NCBI RefSeq assembly: GCF_021044795.1
Contig: NZ_JAJNOP010000023.1
Source: Acidaminococcus hominis
GTDB taxonomy: Bacteria; Bacillota; Negativicutes; Acidaminococcales; Acidaminococcaceae
Strand: one strand, 5' to 3'
Length of the DNA: 34,998 nt
Under the pieces are notes generated by a model that was given only the letters and a program-made list of their open reading frames with translations, did no database searches and was not told the DNA's origin. The position numbers and the translations under genes are program-made. Positions within the stretch are counted from its first letter, which is position 1; each line of letters begins with the position of its first letter. This document shows, piece after piece, positions 1 through 7,966 of this stretch.

Positions 1-119
1 ACGTTGTAATGGACGTTGAACTGATCACCCCGATCGCTATCGAACAAGGTCTGCGTTTCGCTATCCGCGAAGGCGGCCATACGGTAGGCGCTGGCGTTGT
101 TACCGAAATCGAAGGTTAA
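1..119 (+). CDS. tuf: Elongation factor Tu, C-terminal 38 codons (partial)
   Basis: The gene enters from the left edge; codons are in frame from base 3 and stop at TAA 117-119. The residues read VMDVELITPIAI through REGGHTVGAGVVTEIEG, the highly conserved end of beta-barrel domain 3 of EF-Tu, the GTPase that delivers aminoacyl-tRNA to the ribosome. A tuf gene directly before rpsJ is the usual end of a str operon (rpsL-rpsG-fusA-tuf) leading into the S10 operon, so those genes are expected just upstream. Only the C-terminus is visible, so nothing can be said about the G domain. Confidence 0.96.
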   Translation, partial: VVMDVELITPIAIEQGLRFAIREGGHTVGAGVVTEIEG

Positions 120-153
120 TCCGCAAGGTTTATCCGATGAATGATGTAAGCCC

Positions 154-188
154 ATATGAGGGGCGTGGCCAAAGCCCCTCATATTCTT
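154..188 (+). terminator. Perfect 11-bp hairpin between tuf and rpsJ
   Basis: Arms 154-164 and 174-184 are exact reverse complements around a 9-nt loop. The downstream sequence (TCTTATGTTT) is only modestly T-rich, so this may be a weak or leaky terminator, an attenuator or an mRNA stabiliser. It sits where transcription would pass from the str operon into the S10 operon. Confidence 0.6.
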
Positions 189-303
189 ATGTTTAATGGG
201 CCCGCGATGAGGCAGAAGATGGCTTCTGGCCTGCCTGGTCAAGAAGGGAACTTTTGCTGAGTATGTCCGTTCTTAGAAACGTGGCGAATGGAGGAAATTA
301 TCA
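189..303 (+). promoter_or_regulatory. Untranslated leader of the S10 operon
   Basis: About 115 nt lie between the tuf hairpin and the rpsJ start codon with no gene. A second small hairpin is visible: a 6-bp stem, 213-218 with 223-228, closing an ATGG loop. The rpsJ ribosome binding site (GGAGG) follows at about 290. I see no convincing sigma-70 promoter here, so read-through from tuf or an unrecognised promoter must supply rpsJ. Whether any ribosomal protein binds this leader cannot be judged from sequence alone. Confidence 0.35.
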
Positions 304-615
304 ATGGCAAAGACTCAAAAAATCCGTATACGCCTGAAAGCGTATGACTACAAAGCACTGGATCAAAGTGCTTCCAAAATCGTAGAGACGGCAAAACGTA
401 CCGGTGCTCAAGTATCCGGCCCGATTCCGCTGCCTACCGAAAAGAACATCTATACGATTCTGCGTTCTCCTCATGTCAACAAAGACTCCCGTGAACAGTT
501 CGAAATGAGAACCCACAAGAGACTGGTAGACATTCTGGAACCTACAGCTAAGACGATCGATGCACTGACTCGCTTGGATCTTCCTGCTGGTGTAGATATT
601 GAGATCAAAGCGTAA
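304..615 (+). CDS. rpsJ: 30S ribosomal protein S10
   Basis: The 103-residue product matches the usual S10 length. It begins MAKTQKIRIRLKAYDYKALD and contains the conserved GPIPLPTEKNIYTILRSPHVNKDSREQFEMR stretch in two parts. S10 sits in the head of the small subunit and, as NusE, also joins NusB and NusG in antitermination. The ATG is preceded by GGAGG about 9 nt upstream. It is the first gene of the S10 operon, 14 nt ahead of rplC. Confidence 0.98.
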   Translation: MAKTQKIRIRLKAYDYKALDQSASKIVETAKRTGAQVSGPIPLPTEKNIYTILRSPHVNKDSREQFEMRTHKRLVDILEPTAKTIDALTRLDLPAGVDIEIKA

Positions 616-629
616 GGAGGTGTGCGAAT

Positions 630-1289
630 ATGGCTAAAGGAATCTTAGGCAAGAAATTAGGCATGACCCAAATTTTTGAAGCTGACGGTACTTTGGTTCC
701 CGTTACTGTTGTAGAAGCGGGCCCCTGCGTCGTGCTGCAAAACAAGACCGAAGAAAGCGACGGCTACAATGCCCTGCAGCTCGGTTTTGGTGAAATCAAA
801 GAAAAACAAGTAAACAAACCCATGAAGGGCTTCTTCGACAAAGCCGGCGTATCTCCTGTGAAATACGTGCGTGAGCTGCGTCTCACCGAACCCTCTGATT
901 ATAAAGTTGGCGACAAGATTGCGGCTGATATTTTCGCAGCCGGTGATCTGGTGGATGCTGTCGGCGTTTCCCGCGGTAAAGGCTTCGCTGGTACGATCAA
1001 GCGCCACAACTTTGCACGTGGTCCTATGAAACACGGTTCCAAGTCCCATCGTGAACCCGGTTCTAATGGTCCTATGCATTCCGGTCCTGGCGGCCGTGTT
1101 ATCAAAGGTAAGAAATTACCTGGCCGTATGGGTGGAACCAGTGCAACGGTTCAACGTTTGACTATCGCTAAAGTGGATGCAGACCGTAACCTGATTATGG
1201 TTAAAGGTTCTGTGCCTGGTGCCGCTGGTACCTTCCTGTTGCTGAGAGACACGGTTCGCCCCGATGTTGTCAAAGCAAATAAGAAATAA
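630..1289 (+). CDS. rplC: 50S ribosomal protein L3
   Basis: The 219-residue product starts MAKGILGKKLGMTQIF, the typical L3 N-terminus. The central extension (about residues 125-160, RGPMKHGSKSHREPGS then MHSGPGGRVIKGKKLPGRMGG) reaches toward the peptidyl-transferase centre in known ribosomes. L3 is one of the primary binders that start 50S assembly. The ATG has an AAGGAGG site 7-8 nt upstream. rplD follows after 21 nt. Confidence 0.98.
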   Translation: MAKGILGKKLGMTQIFEADGTLVPVTVVEAGPCVVLQNKTEESDGYNALQLGFGEIKEKQVNKPMKGFFDKAGVSPVKYVRELRLTEPSDYKVGDKIAADIFAAGDLVDAVGVSRGKGFAGTIKRHNFARGPMKHGSKSHREPGSNGPMHSGPGGRVIKGKKLPGRMGGTSATVQRLTIAKVDADRNLIMVKGSVPGAAGTFLLLRDTVRPDVVKANKK

Positions 1290-1310
1290 GATTGAAAGGA
1301 GGGCGTTTCA

Positions 1311-1940
1311 ATGCCGAAATTAGCAATTTATGATATTACCGGTAAACAGACCGGTGAAGAAATAGAATTGATGGACTACGTCTTTGGCGTAGAATTCAAT
1401 GAAGCTGTTGTTCATCAGGCTGTTGTTATGCAGCAAGCCAATGAACGTCAGGGCACTCATGCAACCAAGACCCGCGGTATGGTTCGCGGCGGTGGCAGAA
1501 AACCCTGGAAACAAAAAGGTACTGGCCGTGCCCGTGCCGGTTCCGTCCGTTCTCCCCTGTGGGTTGGCGGTGGTACCGTATTTGGTCCCGCTCCCCGGAG
1601 CCATGCCAAATCCATGACCCGCAAAGCTCGTCGTCTGGCTATCCGCTGCGCACTGAGCGCTAAAGTTGCTGCTGGTGAACTGGTAATCGTTGATGGTCTG
1701 ACCTTCGACGCACCGAAAACCAAGAGCGCTGTAGCTATGCTGCAAGGCTTCGAAGCAGAAGGCAAAAAAGCTCTGCTGATCACCGATGGTGAGGATGAAA
1801 ACGTAGAAAAGTCTTCCCGGAATATTGAAAAAGTAAAGGCTCTGTCCAATGACTGCCTGAACGTATTCGATATCCTGAATGCTGAAAAAGTACTGCTGGC
1901 TAAAGATGCCGTAGCTAGAATTGAGGAGGTGCTCGCATAA
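1311..1940 (+). CDS. rplD: 50S ribosomal protein L4
   Basis: The 209-residue product has the basic loop RGGGRKPWKQKGTGRARAG followed by SPLWVGGGTVFGP (about residues 60-95), which lines the nascent-peptide exit tunnel and is where macrolide-resistance changes occur in other species. In E. coli L4 represses its own operon; I see no matching leader structure here, and such control is not general in Firmicutes. Its TAA stop shares one base with the rplW ATG (TAATG), so translational coupling is likely. Confidence 0.98.
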   Translation: MPKLAIYDITGKQTGEEIELMDYVFGVEFNEAVVHQAVVMQQANERQGTHATKTRGMVRGGGRKPWKQKGTGRARAGSVRSPLWVGGGTVFGPAPRSHAKSMTRKARRLAIRCALSAKVAAGELVIVDGLTFDAPKTKSAVAMLQGFEAEGKKALLITDGEDENVEKSSRNIEKVKALSNDCLNVFDILNAEKVLLAKDAVARIEEVLA

Positions 1941-2230
1941 TGGCTGCTAATCCTCGCGACATTATCGTAAGACCCATTGTTACTGAAAAGACTTCCGACA
2001 TGATGAAGGACAACAAGTATACTTTCCAAGTAGCAATTGGTGCCAACAAAACTGAAATCCGCCAAGCCATTGAAGCTATCTTCAATGTGAAGGTTGTGAA
2101 TGTAAACACGATCCGCGTTATGGGCAAAACCAAGCGGATGGGTAAATATGAAGGTAAGCGTTCCGATTATAAGAAAGCAATCGTTAAGCTGGCAGAAGGC
2201 AACACGATTCCGCTCTTCGAAGGAATGTAA
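1940..2230 (+). CDS. rplW: 50S ribosomal protein L23
   Basis: The 96-residue product contains IIVRPIVTEKTSDMM near the start, the family signature, and VKVVNVNTIRVMGKTKRMG in the middle. L23 lies at the tunnel exit and is the docking site for signal recognition particle and trigger factor. The start overlaps the rplD stop by one base. A GAGGAGG-like site lies inside the end of rplD. Confidence 0.98.
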   Translation: MAANPRDIIVRPIVTEKTSDMMKDNKYTFQVAIGANKTEIRQAIEAIFNVKVVNVNTIRVMGKTKRMGKYEGKRSDYKKAIVKLAEGNTIPLFEGM

Positions 2231-2251
2231 TTCGTCTAAGGAGGTCAAACA

Positions 2252-3082
2252 ATGGCTATTAAAAGCTTTAATCCGTATTCTCCTTCCAGACGCAGCATGA
2301 CTGTGTCCACCTTTGAAGAGATTACTACGGACAAGCCCCATCGCCCTTTAGTTGTAAAACTGAACCAACATGCCGGCCGCAACAACACCGGTAAAATGAC
2401 GGTTCGTCATCAGGGCGGCGGTCATAAAAGACAATATCGTATCATCGATTTCAAACGGAATAAAGACAATGTGCCTGCTAAAGTTGCTACCATCGAGTAT
2501 GATCCCAACCGCAGCGCCAACATTGCTCTGCTGAACTATGCTGATGGTGAAAAACGCTACATTCTGGCTCCTCAAGGCCTGAAAGTGGGCGATGTGATTG
2601 TCAGCGGTCCTCAGGCTGATATCAAAGTTGGCAACTCCCTGCCTCTCTTGAACATCCCTCTGGGTACCATGGTTCACAACGTGGAAATGAAAATCGGCAA
2701 GGGTGGCCAGCTGGGCCGTTCCGCCGGTGCTGCTATCCAATTGATGGCTAAGGAAGGTTCCTACGCTCTGCTGCGTCTGCCTTCTGGTGAACTGCGTCAG
2801 GTACACATTAACTGCCGTGCTACCATCGGTCAGATCGGCAACCTGGACCACGAAAACCTGACTTTGGGTAAAGCTGGCCGTTCTCGTTGGATGGGCGTTC
2901 GTCCTGCCAACCGCGGTGTTGCTATGAACCCGAACGACCATCCGCATGGTGGTGGTGAAGGCCACTCTCCTGTTGGTCGTAAGCGTCCTGTTACTCCTTG
3001 GGGCAAGAGCGCCTTTGGTACTCGTACCCGTAAGGTTAAGAAGGCGTCTTCTAAACTGATCCTGAAACGTAGAACGAAATAA
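2252..3082 (+). CDS. rplB: 50S ribosomal protein L2
   Basis: The 276-residue product has the expected length. The conserved C-terminal segment NPNDHPHGGGEGHSPVGRK then PVTPWGK contains the histidine implicated in peptidyl-transferase centre assembly. The N-terminal OB-like and SH3-like domains precede it (for example VRHQGGGHKRQYRIIDFKR). AAGGAGG lies 8 nt before the ATG. Nothing is unusual. Confidence 0.99.
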   Translation: MAIKSFNPYSPSRRSMTVSTFEEITTDKPHRPLVVKLNQHAGRNNTGKMTVRHQGGGHKRQYRIIDFKRNKDNVPAKVATIEYDPNRSANIALLNYADGEKRYILAPQGLKVGDVIVSGPQADIKVGNSLPLLNIPLGTMVHNVEMKIGKGGQLGRSAGAAIQLMAKEGSYALLRLPSGELRQVHINCRATIGQIGNLDHENLTLGKAGRSRWMGVRPANRGVAMNPNDHPHGGGEGHSPVGRKRPVTPWGKSAFGTRTRKVKKASSKLILKRRTK

Positions 3083-3110
3083 TAGAGCTTTTTGAAAGGA
3101 GGCATAAAGA

Positions 3111-3386
3111 GTGTCCAGATCCGTTAAAAAAGGACCTTATGTCCAAGCTAGTCTGCTGAAGAAGGTTGAAGCGCTGAACGCTGCTTCGGAAAAGAAAGTT
3201 ATTAAAACCTGGTCTCGCAGCTCTACCATTCTCCCTGAATTTTTGGGCCACACCATCGCCGTTCACGACGGTCGGAAACATGTGCCTGTATATATTACCG
3301 AAGATATGGTCGGCCATAAATTAGGCGAATTCGCTCCCACCCGTTTGTTCAAGGGCCATGGCGATAAAGCCGGAGCCGTTAAATAA
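3111..3386 (+). CDS. rpsS: 30S ribosomal protein S19
   Basis: The 91-residue product begins (G)MSRSVKKGPYVQASLLKK and contains the S19 signature ITEDMVGHKLGEFAPTR. The start is GTG, set by AAAGGAGG about 10 nt upstream; no in-frame ATG fits. S19 binds the top of the 30S head next to S13 and contacts 23S rRNA through bridge B1a. It lies 28 nt after rplB. Confidence 0.98.
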   Translation: MSRSVKKGPYVQASLLKKVEALNAASEKKVIKTWSRSSTILPEFLGHTIAVHDGRKHVPVYITEDMVGHKLGEFAPTRLFKGHGDKAGAVK

Positions 3387-3409
3387 GAAGGGGAAGGAGG
3401 ATAATATAG

Positions 3410-3745
3410 ATGGAAGAAGCTAAAGCAGTTGCTAAATACATCCGCATTGCACCGCGCAAACTGCGTATCGTAATCAATTTGATCCGCGGCAAGTCCGTAA
3501 ACGAAGCCTTTGCAATCCTCAAATTCACCCCGAAGGTTGGTTCTGAGGTTATTGAAAAGGTTCTGCGTTCCGCTGTTGCCAATGCTGAACATAATTTCGA
3601 CATGAACGTTGACAACCTGGTTGTTTCCAGCTGTTTCGTTGATCAGGGCCCTACCATGAAGAGAATTCATCCGCGTTCTCGTGGACAGGCTTTCAAGATC
3701 CTGAAACGTTCCAGCCATGTGACCGTGGCTGTTGCAGAAAAATAA
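3410..3745 (+). CDS. rplV: 50S ribosomal protein L22
   Basis: The 111-residue product includes RIAPRKLRIVINLIRGKSV, the conserved core, and a C-terminal beta hairpin around RIHPRSRGQAFKILKRSSHV, whose tip lines the exit tunnel next to L4. L22 contacts all six domains of 23S rRNA. The ATG is preceded by GGAAGGAGG with normal spacing. Confidence 0.98.
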   Translation: MEEAKAVAKYIRIAPRKLRIVINLIRGKSVNEAFAILKFTPKVGSEVIEKVLRSAVANAEHNFDMNVDNLVVSSCFVDQGPTMKRIHPRSRGQAFKILKRSSHVTVAVAEK

Positions 3746-3772
3746 CATCCTGACAGAAGGAGGGAATGAATA

Positions 3773-4450
3773 GTGGGGCAAAAAGTTAATCCACATGGTT
3801 TCAGAGTGGGCGTTATTGCTGATTGGGATTCTAAGTGGTACGCCGACAAAGACTATCAAAAAAATCTTTTGGAAGACATCAAGATTCGTGACTTCATTAA
3901 AGATAAACAATTCCAAGCTGGTATCTCTCGGGTTACCATCGAAAGAACGGAACAAAAGATGCGCATCAGCATCTATACTGCTAAACCGGGCATCGTAATC
4001 GGTCGCCAAGGCAGCAACATCGAACTGCTGAAGAAAGACCTGGCTAAGCTGACTGACAGCAAGCTGGACATCAACATCATCGAGGTTAAATCCCCGGATA
4101 TGGATGCTACTCTGGTTGCTGAAAACGTTGCTTCCCAGCTGGAACGCCGGATCGCTTTCCGCCGTGCCATGAAGCAGTGCGTTGGCCGTACCATGCGTCT
4201 GGGTGCAAAGGGTATCAAAATCCAATGCGCAGGCCGTCTGGGCGGAGCTGAAATTGCTCGTACCGAAAGCTACCGTGATGGCAGCATTCCTCTGCACACC
4301 CTGCGTGCCGATATCGACTACGGGACTGCAGAAGCTCATACCACTTATGGCCGTATCGGCGTAAAGGTATGGATCTACAAAGGTGAAGTTCTGCCTACCA
4401 GAACTGTGAAAAAAGAAGCTCCTGAAGCGCAAGAAGGAGGGGCGAAATAA
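3773..4450 (+). CDS. rpsC: 30S ribosomal protein S3
   Basis: The 225-residue product starts MGQKVNPHGFRVGVI from a GTG codon after AGAAGGAGG. A type-II KH domain is visible around PGIVIGRQGSNIELL (GxxG-type loop at about residues 68-75), and the conserved C-terminal domain follows (KGIKIQCAGRLGGAEIAR). S3 forms the mRNA entry site with S4 and S5. Its TAA shares one base with the rplP ATG. Confidence 0.98.
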   Translation: MGQKVNPHGFRVGVIADWDSKWYADKDYQKNLLEDIKIRDFIKDKQFQAGISRVTIERTEQKMRISIYTAKPGIVIGRQGSNIELLKKDLAKLTDSKLDINIIEVKSPDMDATLVAENVASQLERRIAFRRAMKQCVGRTMRLGAKGIKIQCAGRLGGAEIARTESYRDGSIPLHTLRADIDYGTAEAHTTYGRIGVKVWIYKGEVLPTRTVKKEAPEAQEGGAK

Positions 4451-4908
4451 TGTTATTACCGAAGAGAGTACAGCATCGTAAACAACATAGAGGCCGCATG
4501 AAAGGCCGTGCAATGCGTGGCAACAGAGTTGCTCATGGTGAATTTGGTCTGGTTGCACTGGAACCCGCTTGGATTACCAACCGTCAGATTGAAGCAGCCC
4601 GTATTGCAATGACCCGTTACATCAAACGTGGCGGTCAAGTATGGATCCAGATTTTCCCTGACAAACCTGTAACGGCCAAAGCCGCTGGCAGCCGTATGGG
4701 TAGTGGTAAAGGTTCTCCTGAATACTGGGTAGCAGTGGTGAAACCGGGCCGGGTTATGTTCGAAATGGCCGGTGTAACGGAAGACATTGCTAAAGAAGCT
4801 ATGCGTCTTGCTGGCAACAAACTGCCGATCAAGAGCCGTTTCGTAACCAAAGCTCAGTTGGATGCCGAAGTCACCGCGCGTGAAAATGGAGTAGGTGGTG
4901 AAGCTTAA
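4450..4908 (+). CDS. rplP: 50S ribosomal protein L16
   Basis: The 152-residue product contains MLLPKRVQHRKQHRGRMKG and the conserved SRMGSGKGSPEYWVAVVKPG loop, which approaches the A-site tRNA elbow. L16 is usually 137-145 residues; the extra length is a short acidic tail after KAQLDAEV. The gene overlaps both neighbours by one base (TAATG on each side), giving a tightly coupled rpsC-rplP-rpmC trio. Confidence 0.98.
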   Translation: MLLPKRVQHRKQHRGRMKGRAMRGNRVAHGEFGLVALEPAWITNRQIEAARIAMTRYIKRGGQVWIQIFPDKPVTAKAAGSRMGSGKGSPEYWVAVVKPGRVMFEMAGVTEDIAKEAMRLAGNKLPIKSRFVTKAQLDAEVTARENGVGGEA

Positions 4909-5102
4909 TGAAAACTACAGAAATTAGAGAAATGTCTGTTGCAGAGTTGGATACGAAGCTGGCAGGCTTAAAAGATGAATTGTTTAACTTGCGTTTTCAG
5001 ATGGCAACCGGACAATTGGAAAATCCGATGAAAATCAGAGAAGTCAAGAAGTCCATTGCCCAGATCAAAACTATCCAACGGGAACGCGAAATTAACTCCT
5101 AA
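4908..5102 (+). CDS. rpmC: 50S ribosomal protein L29
   Basis: The 64-residue product is a helical hairpin typical of L29: MKTTEIREMSVAELDTKL, then LFNLRFQMATGQLENPMK and VKKSIAQIKTI. L29 lies beside L23 at the tunnel exit. The ATG overlaps the rplP stop by one base, with a GGTGGTG-like site in the rplP end, so translation probably depends on coupling. Confidence 0.97.
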   Translation: MKTTEIREMSVAELDTKLAGLKDELFNLRFQMATGQLENPMKIREVKKSIAQIKTIQREREINS

Positions 5103-5136
5103 TCCGAGTTAATCCTAAGCGAAGGAGGAAAATTCC

Positions 5137-5397
5137 GTGGCTGAAGAGAGAAATATGCGTGTTACGCGTACTGGTAAGGTCGTTAGCGACAAGATGCAGA
5201 AAACCGTTGTTGTGGCTATCGAACGTTTGGTACAGCATCCTCTGTACAAAAAAGGCGTAATGCATACCATTAAATTAAAAGCTCATGACGAAAACAATGA
5301 TGCCCATATTGGCGATACTGTGAAGATTACCCAAACCCGTCCTTTGTCTAAGGATAAATGCTGGCGCGTTGTAGAAATCGTAGAACGGGCGAAATAA
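5137..5397 (+). CDS. rpsQ: 30S ribosomal protein S17
   Basis: The 86-residue OB-fold product contains GKVVSDKMQKTVVVAIERL and the signature IGDTVKITQTRPLSKDK. It is a primary 16S rRNA binder. Translation starts at GTG, 8 nt after GAAGGAGG. It follows rpmC by 34 nt. Confidence 0.97.
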   Translation: MAEERNMRVTRTGKVVSDKMQKTVVVAIERLVQHPLYKKGVMHTIKLKAHDENNDAHIGDTVKITQTRPLSKDKCWRVVEIVERAK

Positions 5398-5436
5398 GTG
5401 ATACTGCTGAGCATTGCTTGGCAAGGGAGGTAAACC

Positions 5437-5805
5437 ATGATTCAACAGCAGACTGTGCTGAATGTTGGGGACAATACCGGTGCCAAAAAGATTATGTGTA
5501 TCCGTGTGTTAGGCGGTTCCTATCGTAAATATGCTAACATTGGTGACGTAATTGTGGCTTCTGTTAAGGATGCTACACCCGGTGGCGTTGTCCAAAAAGG
5601 TGAAGTTGTAAAGGCCGTTGTGGTTCGTTCCGTAAAGGGAACCCGTCGTCCGGATGGTTCTTACATCCGTTTCGATGAAAACGCAGCCGTTTTGATTAAA
5701 GATGATAAGACCCCGCGGGGCACCCGTATTTTTGGACCTGTTGCCCGCGAACTGCGTGAAAAAGACTACATGAAGATCATTTCCCTGGCACCGGAAGTGC
5801 TCTAA
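5437..5805 (+). CDS. rplN: 50S ribosomal protein L14
   Basis: The 122-residue product has exactly the usual L14 length and starts MIQQQTVLNVGDNTGAKKIMC, with the conserved FDENAAVLIKDDKTPRGTRI and FGPVARELRE near the end. L14 contacts the small subunit and is the docking site for ribosome silencing factor. It has AGGGAGG 7 nt before the ATG. Confidence 0.98.
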   Translation: MIQQQTVLNVGDNTGAKKIMCIRVLGGSYRKYANIGDVIVASVKDATPGGVVQKGEVVKAVVVRSVKGTRRPDGSYIRFDENAAVLIKDDKTPRGTRIFGPVARELREKDYMKIISLAPEVL

Positions 5806-5835
5806 GAACAAGCACAATAAGGAGGTGTTGCAGAC

Positions 5836-6165
5836 ATGGCTGAGGCCGTAAAATTGCACGTTAAAAAAGGCGATACCGTTGTGGTATTGGCTGGTAAAGA
5901 TAAAGGCAAGGAAGGCAAAGTAATCGCTGCTTTCCCGAAGAAATCCAAGGTTACTGTAGAAGGCGTCAACGAAGTTAAGCGCCATACGAAACCTTCCCAA
6001 AGCAACCCCCAGGGCGGCATTGTTACCAAAGAAGCACCGATCAGTGTTTCCAACGTAATGCTGGTATGCCCGTCCTGCAAGAAACCCACCCGCATTAAGA
6101 AAGTAGCTGTAGGCGAAGGATACGTCAGAGCCTGCAAAAAATGCGGCGAAGTAATCGACAAATAA
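5836..6165 (+). CDS. rplX: 50S ribosomal protein L24
   Basis: The 109-residue product has an N-terminal KOW motif (KGDTVVVLAGKDKGKEGKV) and a C-terminal CxxC...CxxC pair (CPSCKKPTR, then CKKCGEVID), a zinc-ribbon-like tail common in Firmicute L24. L24 starts 50S assembly by binding the 5' end of 23S rRNA. AAGGAGG precedes the ATG. Confidence 0.98.
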   Translation: MAEAVKLHVKKGDTVVVLAGKDKGKEGKVIAAFPKKSKVTVEGVNEVKRHTKPSQSNPQGGIVTKEAPISVSNVMLVCPSCKKPTRIKKVAVGEGYVRACKKCGEVIDK

Positions 6166-6188
6166 TTTGTGGGAAAGGAGGATATCAG

Positions 6189-6731
6189 ATGGCAACGAGA
6201 CTGCAAGACAAATATACTTCCGAAGCTGTTAAAGGCTTAATGGAAAAATTCAACTATAAAAACGTCAACGAAATTCCTAAACTGGAAAAAGTTGTACTGA
6301 ACATCGGCTGTGGCGAAGCTGTGACCAACAGCAAGGCTATTGATTCTGCTGTAGCAGACATGACCATGATTGCTGGTCAAAAGCCCATTATCACCAAAGC
6401 TAAAAAATCCATCGCTGCGTTCAAACTGCGTGAAGGCATGCCTATCGGCGTAAAAGTTACGCTGCGGGGCAGCCGGATGTACGAGTTCCTGGATAAATTC
6501 ATGAATATTGCCCTTCCCCGTGTACGTGACTTTAGAGGTGTTAACCCCAAGTCCTTCGACGGCCGCGGCAACTATTCCATCGGCTTGAAAGAACAGCTGA
6601 TTTTCCCTGAAATCGACTATGATAAGGTCGACAAGGTTCGCGGCATGGATGTAATCATTGTTACTACTGCTAAGACCGACGAAGAAGCCAGAGAACTGCT
6701 GAAGCTTCTTGGTATGCCGTTTGGGGCATAA
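6189..6731 (+). CDS. rplE: 50S ribosomal protein L5
   Basis: The 180-residue product starts MATRLQDKYTSE at the ATG that follows AAAGGAGG by 8 nt. An in-frame extension upstream to 6141 would overlap rplX and lacks a site, so I reject it. Conserved segments include KLEKVVLNIGCGEA, GQKPIITKAKKSIA and the RDFRGVNPKSFDGRGNYS loop. L5 binds 5S rRNA with L18 and touches the 30S head at bridge B1b. Confidence 0.98.
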   Translation: MATRLQDKYTSEAVKGLMEKFNYKNVNEIPKLEKVVLNIGCGEAVTNSKAIDSAVADMTMIAGQKPIITKAKKSIAAFKLREGMPIGVKVTLRGSRMYEFLDKFMNIALPRVRDFRGVNPKSFDGRGNYSIGLKEQLIFPEIDYDKVDKVRGMDVIIVTTAKTDEEARELLKLLGMPFGA

Positions 6732-6743
6732 GGAGGGAAAACC

Positions 6744-6929
6744 GTGGCAAAGACCGCATTGATCGAAAAATGGAAAGCTGAACCGAAATTCAAGGTTCGT
6801 AAATATAACCGCTGCAAAATTTGTGGCAGACCGCACGCTTACATGCGTAAATTCGGCATTTGCCGTATTTGCTTCCGGAAATACGCCTACGAAGGCGCTA
6901 TTCCCGGTGTAACGAAGGCAAGCTGGTAA
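6744..6929 (+). CDS. rpsN: 30S ribosomal protein S14, zinc-binding type Z
   Basis: The 61-residue short form has four cysteines in CxxC-x12-CxxC arrangement (C24, C27, C40, C43), so it is the zinc-containing S14 typical of the Firmicute spc operon rather than the 89-101 residue zinc-free paralogue. Start is GTG after AGGAGG. It lies 12 nt after rplE. A zinc-free paralogue, if the genome has one, is outside this window. Confidence 0.97.
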   Translation: MAKTALIEKWKAEPKFKVRKYNRCKICGRPHAYMRKFGICRICFRKYAYEGAIPGVTKASW

Positions 6930-6961
6930 GAGCGGATTACAAGGAAGGAGGGTATTTGTAA

Positions 6962-7360
6962 ATGACTATGACTGATCCGATTGCCGATATGCTTACGAGA
7001 ATTCGTAACGCCAACTCGGTGCATCACGATAAAGTTGAAATCCCCTGCTCCAAAATTAAAACTGCCATTGCAGAAATTTTGAAGAGCGAAGGATTCATTA
7101 AAGATTTCGAAGTCGTTCCCGGACAACATCAGAATGTGATCCGTGTACAGCTGAAATACGGTCCTAACAAGGAAAAAGTTATTTCCGGCATCAAACGTAT
7201 CTCCAAACCCGGTTTGAGAGTTTACACGCAAAAAGACCAACTGCCCCGCGTTTTGGGCGGCCTGGGTATTGCAGTAATTTCCACTTCCAAGGGCATGATG
7301 ACTGATAAAGCAGCCCGGAAGGCTGGACTGGGCGGCGAAGTTGTCGCATACGTTTGGTAA
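6962..7360 (+). CDS. rpsH: 30S ribosomal protein S8
   Basis: The 132-residue product starts MTMTDPIADMLTRIRNANS and ends with the family signature STSKGMMTDKAARKAGLGGE. S8 is a primary binder of the 16S central domain and, in E. coli, the spc operon repressor. No regulatory target is evident here. AAGGAGG lies about 8 nt upstream. Confidence 0.98.
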   Translation: MTMTDPIADMLTRIRNANSVHHDKVEIPCSKIKTAIAEILKSEGFIKDFEVVPGQHQNVIRVQLKYGPNKEKVISGIKRISKPGLRVYTQKDQLPRVLGGLGIAVISTSKGMMTDKAARKAGLGGEVVAYVW

Positions 7361-7392
7361 GATCAATCCTAAAGGACCGGAGGTGCTTATAA

Positions 7393-7941
7393 GTGTCAAG
7401 AATCGGAAAAACTCCCATTACTGTGCCTGATAAGGTAACGGTAACGGTAGAAGATAACCTGGTCTCCGTTAAGGGACCTAAAGGCGAACTGAGCCGTCAG
7501 ATCAGTAAAGAATTGACCGTGGAACTGAAAGACGGCGTCATCACTGTGACTCGTCCCAGCGATGATAAAGTACATCGCAGCCTCCACGGCTTATCCCGGA
7601 CCCTGATCAACAACATGATCATTGGTGTTACGGAAGGCTATTCCAAATCCCTGGAAATTCAAGGCGTTGGCTATCGTGCAACGAAGCAAGGCAAAGCAAT
7701 CAGCTTTAACCTGGGCTTCTCCCACCCCTGCGTAATGGATCCTCCCGAAGGCATTACCTTCGAAGTTCCCGTACCGAGCCAAATCGTAGTTTCCGGTATC
7801 GACAAGGAAAAAGTCGGTGCTGTTGCTGCTGAAATCCGCAGCCTGCGTGCTCCCGAACCCTACAAGGGCAAAGGTATCAGATACGCTGGCGAACATATCA
7901 TCCGTAAGGTTGGTAAAGCGGGCGCCAAAGGCAAGAAATAA
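7393..7941 (+). CDS. rplF: 50S ribosomal protein L6
   Basis: The 182-residue product starts MSRIGKTPITVPDKVTV at a GTG placed 8 nt after CCGGAGG. It contains the two repeated L6 folds, with signature PEPYKGKGIRYAGEHIIRK near the C-terminus. L6 lies near the factor-binding centre of the 50S subunit. Confidence 0.98.
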   Translation: MSRIGKTPITVPDKVTVTVEDNLVSVKGPKGELSRQISKELTVELKDGVITVTRPSDDKVHRSLHGLSRTLINNMIIGVTEGYSKSLEIQGVGYRATKQGKAISFNLGFSHPCVMDPPEGITFEVPVPSQIVVSGIDKEKVGAVAAEIRSLRAPEPYKGKGIRYAGEHIIRKVGKAGAKGKK

Positions 7942-7966
7942 TTTCTAGAAGGAAGGAGTGAATCTC

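Noticed and set aside
1457..2341. Minus-strand open frame of 294 codons opposite rplD-rplW
   Set aside because: Antisense shadow of conserved coding sequence with no initiation signals.
3263..4558. Long open frame of 431 codons on the minus strand opposite rpsS-rplV-rpsC-rplP
   Set aside because: It is antisense to four conserved ribosomal genes, lacks a ribosome binding site and its product resembles nothing; it follows from the codon bias of the plus-strand genes.
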